Made by a program: the position numbers and the translations under genes
Assembly: GCA_900175165.2 (NCBI GenBank)
Contig: FWWN02000181.1
Coordinates: forward strand, 1-16,397
DNA: 16,397 nucleotides
From: Rhizomucor pusillus
Lineage: Eukaryota > Mucoromycota > Mucoromycetes > Mucorales > Lichtheimiaceae
Reading direction: 5' to 3'
In this document: one piece after another, positions 10,825-16,397 of the stretch
Layout of the letters: each line of letters opens with the position of its first letter
Position numbering within the stretch: the stretch's first letter is position 1
Notes under the pieces: generated by a model
Database searches by the model: none
What the model saw: the letters and a program-made list of their open reading frames with translations, nothing else
Told to the model about the DNA's origin: nothing

Positions 10825-10899
10825 AACACTTTATACAGTAACAAGAATGTGCGGAGGAATTATAACATCAGTCTATGCACGCTCCAATTGATACATCCA

Positions 10900-11862
10900 C
10901 TACGCAGCAAGCATGGTTTGTTTCTCCTTGCCTTTTTCTTTCTCTATAGAAACACGGTCAGTCAGAGCTATTCAACGGTTACAGACGATTTTTCTCGCAC
11001 CTTTAGCTGAAGTGCTTGCTGGATCATGCGTTGGCACAGGAGGCAACTTGGCTTGCTCGCGCTCTTCCGCTCCCGGTAAAGCTTCCGTCGGCACAGAGGG
11101 CAGCTGTTCTTCCATCTTTTACAGTGTTAATTCTACTTCATGTTACGGTATTCATATGCGTCCTACCTCCATTTCCTGCAATTCATTTAATTCTTTGAGA
11201 ATTTCTTCCTCGTCTTCAGTGCTGATCTGTCCACTTAGGATCTCATCAATTTCCTGCAACCAACAACAGTTAGTATTTCCTAGAAACCATCGACGATTTC
11301 AGATTCAAGTATCTCTTACATTTTGGTATGCTATAGCTTCGGCGGTATCATCCATAAGTTTCTCGACATCTTCGACGGACATTTCCTTGTGTATCTGCTC
11401 TAGTACAAAGTTTCCTGTCTTGAGTCCTTCAAACACTTGCTTCTCGACCAAGGCATATTCTATCGAGTGTGTCTATGGGACGACTATTAGTGTAACGTGC
11501 ACAAATGGGAATATGATAAGCTCTGACGCTTGCCAGCTCTTCTAGGTTTGCTAACTGCTGATCAGTTCGCTCCAAAAGTTGTTCTTGGTATTTCTTCTTC
11601 TTTAATGCCAAGAGTGCCCTTTTTTTATTGCCTTGCTTGAGTGCTTCTCGAGCAGCTTGCACTTCCTTTTCGAGAACGACATTGATCTTTAATGTCGCTT
11701 GCATTCGTGAGTTTCATTCTGACAAGGTCGTGCAGGACAAGATGCTCTATTTGGAGGACCTACTCCTTTTTGGTATTGCTTAAGCTTGTCTCTCTGTATT
11801 TTCAGATCGAGGATGGCCTTGTCTTGCGAAGTGATTTTGTGTTTGGAATTGCCGGCGCCCAT
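10900..11862 (-). CDS. VPS20: ESCRT-III subunit Vps20/CHMP6
   Basis: Snf7-family protein that links ESCRT-II to ESCRT-III assembly on endosomes during multivesicular body formation. Inferred exons are 11764-11862, 11534-11686, 11320-11472, 11167-11253, 11001-11115 and 10900-10943, giving 216 aa (human CHMP6 has 201). The start MGAGNSK has Gly at position 2, a myristoylation context as in CHMP6. Next come a basic helical core (TSQDKAILDLKIQRDKLKQY; KKKKYQEQLLERTDQQLANL), IEYALVEKQVFEGLKTGN, and an acidic regulatory helix (EIDEILSGQISTEDEEEILK). The first two joins were chosen because they align with CHMP6 without gaps. The second uses a GC donor (CTG|GCAAGC at 11533). The alternative GT donor at 11527 adds two residues. 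The last intron (10944-11000, branch CTGAC) gives a Lys-rich end MLAA. Without that splice the frame ends at a TGA at 10972. Confidence 0.92.
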
Positions 11863-12091
11863 GTAGTTGTCTCTTTTATGCAAAAGGGTGGTTGTCGCAG
11901 GCAAGAGTCGGGGCTGCTTTTCAGGAACGCCCTCCACGAACAAACATCAATCTCTCTTCATATACATATATTCCATTCTTTTTTAAAATTCTTTGTATTT
12001 CTTGAACGCGTTCAAAACAAGGAAAAAAAGGGATGATGGCACGATGTGATAACAGGTTCCTTTGAGGAGTTCTTTCTGTCCGGTGGGTAAT

Positions 12092-12884
12092 TCATTCATG
12101 ATATTCTTCTCGTTTTTTCTTCTTCTTTTTCTTATGTTCTCCGTGTGAGTGACCGTCCTCTTCATGCTCGTGGCTGTGTTTCCGTTTCTTTTTCTGATTG
12201 ATAGACGGGAGGTTGAGAGACAGCGTCTACGCGCCTCAGCTGTCGTTACTACTCTTACCTTCTTTTTGTGTTTCTTTTCGCTGCTACTCATTTCACCTTC
12301 CACTACCAAAAATTTCTCAATTATTTGAAGAGCTTGAGTGATTCGATGGAAAGACTGACCTGCAGGTATTGCTAGTCCTTCAGCTGCACTGTCCACAGTG
12401 CCCCTTTCTCCACCGGTTGCGCCGCTCCCATCATCTGTTCCCAATATAGATGCATCAAACTAACAGGTAGATGAGCCATCAACGTAGCCAACAAATACGT
12501 ATTTGCAAAACCTACGCCTGGAATAGGTCCCGGTTTCAGCGCATACGCTTCTTTCAATACATCACGTTCAAGAGGTGTTATCGGCGGGCCACGATCTGAT
12601 ATCTGAGGGTCACGCAAGATATTCATGAGAAAGCCGTCGGGCTCGACATCGTTTCTGCCTGTAGTTTTTGCTCTTCTTGAGTGCTAAAGCCGCCACACAG
12701 GAATATTCAATGCCGGCTTACCAGGCAGATCTGCAACGTAAGGCTGAAGTGTTTGATCGAGATGGGCGGATCGATCGGGAGGTGGATATGGTTTTACATA
12801 TTTGTCGTATATTGGCAATAGATTGTAGTATGTGAGCAAATCTTGACTCCCTAGTAGTTTTGGCTTATTTCCAGGAGTCGCCAT
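12092..12884 (-). CDS. MED19: Mediator complex subunit 19
   Basis: Nuclear head-module Mediator subunit that helps connect transcription factors to RNA polymerase II. Exons are 12722-12884, 12516-12658, 12259-12459 and 12092-12193, giving about 202 aa. The Med19/Rox3 core is clear: LLGSQDLLTYYNLLPIYDKY, then YVKPYPPP, YVADLPG, and ITPLERDVLKEAYALKPGPI followed by PG. The tail is Lys/His-rich (KKKRKHSHEHEEDGHSHGEH, then a Lys run), as in other Med19 proteins. The third exon contains an optional 57-bp GTCAGT...GGTAG segment (12303-12359). It has no stop and is a multiple of three, so the protein is 202 aa if kept and 183 aa if spliced. The ATG at 12884 was chosen because MATPGNKPKLLG leads straight into the core; an in-frame ATG at 12920 would add 12 residues. 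The gene is on the same strand as VPS20, 229 bp away, and divergent from RTT109. Confidence 0.9.
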
Positions 12885-13550
12885 TGCTCCGGCGAAGAAA
12901 GAGAAAGGTTTACTATGCATTGACCAGGACTAGGATAGGCTCATTTTTCCACCTTTCAGATGCCGCACTGAGGAGTGAGTGACAAGTGATTGTATATTTC
13001 AGTAACCTTTGTTCCCCACTCTTCACTTTTCTTTCTTTCTGACAACACTTTTATTTTTCAACAATTTTCACATTGTCAGCAGTACGTTCCCTTCTACTTT
13101 TTTATTTTTATCCTTTATCAACTCTAAACTTTCTTCGATTATACAGCTCAAATTTACAGGGATCGATGATCATTGCAGTAGGCGCTACATCAAAGGAGCC
13201 AATGTTGAGCGATACACGTGTCCTCTATCGCGATAACTGGATAGCTTGATGTATCTACTAGTTTTCCATTGCTGCCAGTGGTAAGTGATTAAGTAAGCAG
13301 TTTCGATGCGTGTCAAACTGAATTGACAATCGAGGCTACAATCTAGCATCGAGCTCCTCGTGTATAAGAAGGACGCTTTTTCAAAAATTTCATCATACAT
13401 TCTTGCAGCAATGAATTCTACACAGTGAAAAGTATCATGCTGGTCTTCGTGAAAGGAGACAAAGACAAGGCACCGCTCCCCGCGTATCAAAAAATTTAAG
13501 TTGTTTCCGGCTGCTTTCATTATCTACTGTCCCTTTTCCCGCTTCTCGAC
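12885..13550. other. Divergent MED19/RTT109 promoter region, possible spliced RTT109 leader
   Basis: No recognised protein gene. The + strand is pyrimidine-rich around 13010-13145. It carries two intron-like segments: 13082-13146 (GTACGT...TATACAG) and 13281-13408 (GTAAGT...TTGCAG). Spliced together they would form a leader ending at the RTT109 ATG, with one tiny upstream open frame starting at 13411. On the minus strand 13185-13520 is open for 111 codons and resembles nothing I recognise. An ORF of this length is expected by chance here. Confidence 0.35.
13534..13542 (+). promoter_or_regulatory. E2F-like motif just upstream of RTT109
   Basis: TTTTCCCGC contains the E2F/DP consensus TTTSSCGC and ends 8 bases before the RTT109 ATG. 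RTT109 acts in S phase, and early-diverging fungi are reported to retain E2F-type regulators, so the motif is suggestive. It is short and pyrimidine-rich, and could occur by chance. Confidence 0.3.
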
Positions 13551-14978
13551 ATGCCGTCTCCTCTAGAAGTGCAGCTCACCAAAGCTTTGCAGCCATTTCC
13601 TTCTGGTATCACGTTCGAGATTTACGATCTTCCTACGAAAAGCGAACCATACCAACTCTTTCTCGACGATCAAAAGCCGATCGCACAAGTTGTGCAACGA
13701 TTGATTATTGTCACTGCACAAACGGAATCCTGCCCTGAAAGGCTTGTTGTACTTGCTATTGAGGCCTACGAATACAAAGTTCATCAAGGTGACTCTGTCC
13801 AAAAGATCGTCTACATTGGCAAGGTCGATACGTCAGGTGCAGAGATCGCAGAATTTGCCAAATCCGGTCTCACGAGAAAGGTTGTCGCAGCATACATCAA
13901 AAGCTTGGGCGATTGCATGATATATTTTACTTCTGTTGCTCATGCGCAGTACATTTTCCGTGACTCGAAGCAAAACCGAAACAAGCAAATTCTCCAAAAC
14001 AAGGATCTTGTAAAATGGTGGCGCAAAACTCTACAGAGCATACAGCAAGATCTTAGTACAGCGCAAACTAATCAGGAACCAGATCAGACTACTCCCTCAT
14101 CAGAACCAGAGCAAACGCCTGTCAGCACGAACCCCGGTATCTTTGACCGTCTCTATCGGTGGTGGTTCCCAAATACTTCCTCGCCTCCGTCCTCGTGCCC
14201 ATCAGCGGCTCCTTCAAGTATGGAAAGATCTGATGCAAAGTTGTCTAATCTGTCAGCCGATTGTAGAGCTTGGTGGAACATACCAAGCTTTAACAAGGAG
14301 GAAGCTTACCAGGCGTTTGGTATACAATCTTTCGAAGAAAATCACGACTTTTGGACGTATGGTCATCCATTTGATCAGACAGCACCCATTAATACCACTA
14401 TTCCTTGCTTCCCAGACGATCCTCTGGGTCGCATGGTCCACTATATCAACGATACTTATGAGAAAGATGACGACGGAAATGGTTGTCCTACAGTGCGCGA
14501 ATTTTGGGCAATACTGGCTGTTGCTCAAGAATTCAACTATGGAACATACAACTGTATATTTTCCATGCGTATCAAGAATGGAACCGCAGCATCGAAGGAG
14601 ATGACAGATTATAAAGTAGAATACTACCAAAACGTCGATCCTGATACTTACACCGATATATGGAATATTTTCATGGAGAACCGTTTCAAAAATAACAGCG
14701 ATATCAAGGCTTCTACATATCGTCTCCTCGAACGATGGAAAAAGAACAAGCTTAAGCAACCGGTCAAAATAATCACTAGTGGTGCCAATCCGCAAAACTC
14801 ATCGGTAAATATTTTAGTGCCACCACAAAAGCAAGAGCAGCAGTCTCCATCTGTTAGCACCTTGGCACCACGCAGTAAAAAACAGCAAAGACCATCGGTA
14901 AATACTTTAGCACCGCGAAAGAAGCACCGGGAGTCTCCACCGGCGGATATTGTACCAGCAAAGAAACGACGAGACTGA
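13551..14978 (+). CDS. RTT109: Rtt109-type histone H3 acetyltransferase
   Basis: Fungal acetyltransferase for histone H3 Lys56 (and Lys9) on new histones, working with Asf1 and Vps75 during replication-coupled nucleosome assembly. A single uninterrupted exon encodes 475 aa (yeast has 436). Matches to yeast Rtt109 in order: VYIGKVDTSG (Asp93 corresponds to yeast Asp89), AQYIFRDSKQNRNKQIL (Tyr134 corresponds to Tyr199), LVKWW (Trp156-157), IPCFPDDPLGRMVHY (Asp289-Asp290 correspond to Asp287-Asp288) and REFWAILAVAQEF. The residue matching autoacetylated yeast Lys290 is Leu292. A Ser/Pro/Gln-rich insert (about 164-235) separates the KWW helix from the C-terminal half and contains a hydrophobic patch, FDRLYRWWF. 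The C-terminus is four degenerate 13-16-residue basic repeats ending KKRRD, probably a nuclear localisation or histone-chaperone-binding tail like that of yeast. It is the only intronless gene among the seven here. Its 3' end is tandemly duplicated downstream. Confidence 0.92.
   Translation: MPSPLEVQLTKALQPFPSGITFEIYDLPTKSEPYQLFLDDQKPIAQVVQRLIIVTAQTESCPERLVVLAIEAYEYKVHQGDSVQKIVYIGKVDTSGAEIAEFAKSGLTRKVVAAYIKSLGDCMIYFTSVAHAQYIFRDSKQNRNKQILQNKDLVKWWRKTLQSIQQDLSTAQTNQEPDQTTPSSEPEQTPVSTNPGIFDRLYRWWFPNTSSPPSSCPSAAPSSMERSDAKLSNLSADCRAWWNIPSFNKEEAYQAFGIQSFEENHDFWTYGHPFDQTAPINTTIPCFPDDPLGRMVHYINDTYEKDDDGNGCPTVREFWAILAVAQEFNYGTYNCIFSMRIKNGTAASKEMTDYKVEYYQNVDPDTYTDIWNIFMENRFKNNSDIKASTYRLLERWKKNKLKQPVKIITSGANPQNSSVNILVPPQKQEQQSPSVSTLAPRSKKQQRPSVNTLAPRKKHRESPPADIVPAKKRRD
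14800..14975 (+). repeat. Coding minisatellite in the RTT109 tail
   Basis: Four degenerate units begin at about 14800, 14848, 14893 and 14938, spaced 48, 45 and 45 bp. They encode SSVNILVPPQKQEQQS, PSVSTLAPRSKKQQR, PSVNTLAPRKKHRES and PPADIVPAKKRRD. The spacing is a multiple of three, so gain or loss of a unit keeps the reading frame. Each unit supplies a Pro-start, Val/Leu-centred, Lys/Arg-end motif. Confidence 0.75.
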
Positions 14979-14987
14979 GAACTCGAA

Positions 14988-14993
14988 AATAAA
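14988..14993 (+). terminator. Poly(A) signal of RTT109
   Basis: AATAAA occurs at 14988-14993, 9 bases after the RTT109 stop, with a second overlapping copy at 14992-14997. Downstream is a T- and A-rich tract. Motif and position are the only support. Confidence 0.45.
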
Positions 14994-15312
14994 TAAAAAA
15001 ATCAACTTTCCCAAGTTGGTCGACTGCTTACAGCAGTGAAGTCATCAATGGTCTAGTGTTCAGCCTACGTAGAATACAAAAAAAAAACAATATGTATGCA
15101 ATATCTTGAGACTTATCAAGGAAAGAATCATCCTCAAATCTAGCGGCAACTGTTGGACCTCAATGGATGGGGTCGACCAAGGCCTATGCTCATTCATTCT
15201 GCTTCGTATGCTTCTTCGATCGTCAGTACCGGTTTGATCTACAGGATAGGCGCAGCATCCACCAAGTTGGCGTTTCCGCTAAACCCAATCTTCATTCTCG
15301 TGAATGTCCATT

Positions 15313-15521
15313 AGCCAACAGCAAACTCCACCTGTGAAAACTTTATCGCCGTGTAAAAGCAAAGCAGCAATCTCCATTGCCTACTCCTAGCATCACGATA
15401 AAAGTGCCAGCATTCTCCACCGGCGGATGTCGTACCACCTAAGAAACGTCGAGACGAGCAGCCTACTAAAATTGAAAACCTCTCCCGAGTTGCTCGACTG
15501 CTTACAGCGGATCCCCGTTAG
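15313..15521 (+). pseudogene. Decayed duplicate of the RTT109 C-terminal coding tail
   Basis: This part of tandem copy B corresponds to the RTT109 3' coding end. One frame reads QQQTPPVKTLSPCKSK, like the repeat units of the intact gene, and then meets a stop. After a frame change the segment from 15417 reads PPADVVPPKKRRD, against PPADIVPAKKRRD in the gene. The parental stop is lost and the frame runs on to a TAG at 15519-15521. Several differences fall at third codon positions. There is no start codon or upstream part of the gene, so it is a fragment left by segmental duplication. Confidence 0.65.
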
Positions 15522-15690
15522 TTTCAAGAATTCGGTTACGGGATTTTGCCTGAAAATAGCGAGGCTTAAAATTATGTAATTGCTTGGGACTCATAAGAAA
15601 AGGAACATCCTCAAAGCTAGCGGCGATTGTTGGACCTCTTGGATGGTGTTTCCGCTATACCTGGTATTCATTATAGCGCAAATATCCATT

Positions 15691-16397
15691 AGCCAAAGCC
15701 AATTAGATAAGTGCATTGTTGCTTGATCGACAGTGGATCAATAAATGGATCAGAAAAAAGCTTATCAAAAGACTCTGGATCATGTACGTACGCTTGATTT
15801 TTCAGGTACACTCTTTTTCTGAAGCAGCTTTGTCCCCGAATGGAAATCAATGGTCGTCGAGTGTTTCAGGTGGTGACTGGGAGACAAAGCAAGTATATAA
15901 GGGACAAAGGGAAAATAACAGCATACTGTAAGACTTTTAGAGATTTTTGTGAGGTTCTCCACGACCTTATATACTTCTTCCAGTGGAAATGTACAAGTCC
16001 GCTTCATTCTCCTCTTTGTATGCAAAAAGAGCGAGAACTCCACCGAAATGCCATTGAAGTACCATGATATCTATACAGAACGAATGCTCTCCTCCTGACG
16101 GATCGAATGGTGTTAAAATCACTATACCACAAGTTAACGAAATAAAAAAAACAGGTTTAAAAGGGCAAACGCGGACATCTTTTAGAGTGAGCTGGGAGCT
16201 GCCCGTCAACCTTCCTTCGGGATAACATGCGGGTATGCCGAACTGGTGAGAGGAGTGGCGGTGCCGCCTCCACGCGGTGGTACCTGGATATATAGTTAGA
16301 AACAACGTGAACTAAACGGCACCAATATATATAATATAATGTATTTGGAATAAACTTAACTGTTGTAAACGTCTTTTGGTTTGCTATGGTATTATCT
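15691..16397. other. AT-rich intergenic sequence with inverted repeat and GC-rich island
   Basis: No gene recognised; the open frames (112 codons at most, minus strand 15967-16305) resemble nothing I know. It contains a perfect 12-bp inverted repeat (15891-15902 and 15965-15976). At about 16190-16280 a GC-rich stretch can form small hairpins, including GGCGG/CCGCC at 16257-16268. The rest is AT-rich, with TATATATAATATAAT near 16324-16340 and AATAAA near 16350. Confidence 0.45.

Larger units (their letters stand above)
14782..15690 (+). repeat. Degenerate tandem duplication of the RTT109 3' end
   Basis: Copy A (about 14782-15312) covers the last ~195 bp of RTT109 plus ~330 bp of downstream sequence. 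Copy B (about 15313-15690) repeats the same landmarks in order: a three-unit minisatellite, CACCGGCGGAT (14938/15418), CGACTGCTTACAGC (15021/15495), TCCTCAAA (15131/15608), TTTCCGCTA (15273/15649) and CCATTAGCCAA (15309/15687). Offsets are about 530 bp at the start, about 475-480 bp in the middle and 378 bp at the end. This is because B lacks one 45-bp minisatellite unit and about 100 bp present in A near 15170-15270. Divergence is substantial, so the event is not recent. Confidence 0.75.

Noticed and set aside
10913..11545. Long + strand open frame (210 codons)
   Set aside because: It is antisense to the VPS20 exons, whose minus-strand translation matches a known family. The + frame is Ser/Cys-rich low-information sequence.
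13185..13520. 111-codon minus-strand open frame between MED19 and RTT109
   Set aside because: It resembles nothing I know, and several ORFs of this length are expected by chance in a window this size. It would leave only 30 bp to the RTT109 ATG. Noted in the intergenic entry, not called as a gene.
14253..14795. 180-codon minus-strand open frame
   Set aside because: Antisense shadow of RTT109, with no family resemblance.
15967..16305. 112-codon minus-strand open frame near the right end
   Set aside because: No recognisable domain. It runs through the hairpin island and the inverted repeat, and there is no supporting context.
1..16397. tRNA, rRNA, CRISPR arrays, transposase or viral genes
   Set aside because: I looked on both strands for T-loop motifs, regular spaced repeats and transposase or polymerase motifs, and found nothing supportable by eye.

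Overview
This is nuclear DNA from a filamentous fungus, most likely an early-diverging (Mucoromycota-type) lineage. The evidence is dense genes on both strands, many short GT-AG introns of about 51-88 bp, an Rtt109-type histone acetyltransferase and a fungal-type Med19, next to genes that most yeasts lack (an SLC49A4/DIRC2-like carrier and an ITFG2-like propeller). The species is not identified. I saw no tRNA, rRNA, CRISPR array, insertion sequence or viral gene.

Layout. 1-740 has no recognisable gene. 741-2412 (-) encodes a mitochondrial two-hotdog acyl-CoA thioesterase of the ACOT9 type. A gene-free 1 kb separates it from a divergent gene at 3411-4886 (+) for a seven-bladed FG-GAP/beta-propeller protein. 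Ornithine carbamoyltransferase (ARG3-type) follows at 5245-6633 (+), with a perfect Gcn4-type site in its promoter. It converges on an SLC49A4/DIRC2-like vacuolar transporter at 6819-8524 (-). That gene is divergent from gamma-tubulin at 9004-10812 (+), which converges closely on VPS20/CHMP6 (ESCRT-III) at 10900-11862 (-). Mediator subunit 19 lies at 12092-12884 (-) and is divergent from an intronless RTT109 at 13551-14978 (+). The last 1.4 kb holds no intact gene. It carries a tandem copy of the RTT109 3' end with a decayed coding tail, then AT-rich sequence with a GC-rich hairpin-forming island.

The genes are unrelated housekeeping functions (mitochondrial metabolism, arginine synthesis, vacuolar transport, microtubule nucleation, endosomal sorting, transcription, chromatin assembly). 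I see no operon or gene-cluster logic, and no convincing new biological system.

The points most worth a second look are these. The Rtt109 lacks the lysine matching yeast Lys290. Its basic tail is built from 45-48-bp repeats, and that end of the gene was tandemly duplicated and has decayed. The transporter keeps the N-terminal dileucine sorting signal of its animal relative and has a 26-nt microexon. The VPS20 gene probably contains a GC-AG intron.

Exon boundaries were inferred by eye from splice motifs, reading frame and remembered family alignments. Alternatives are stated where they exist.
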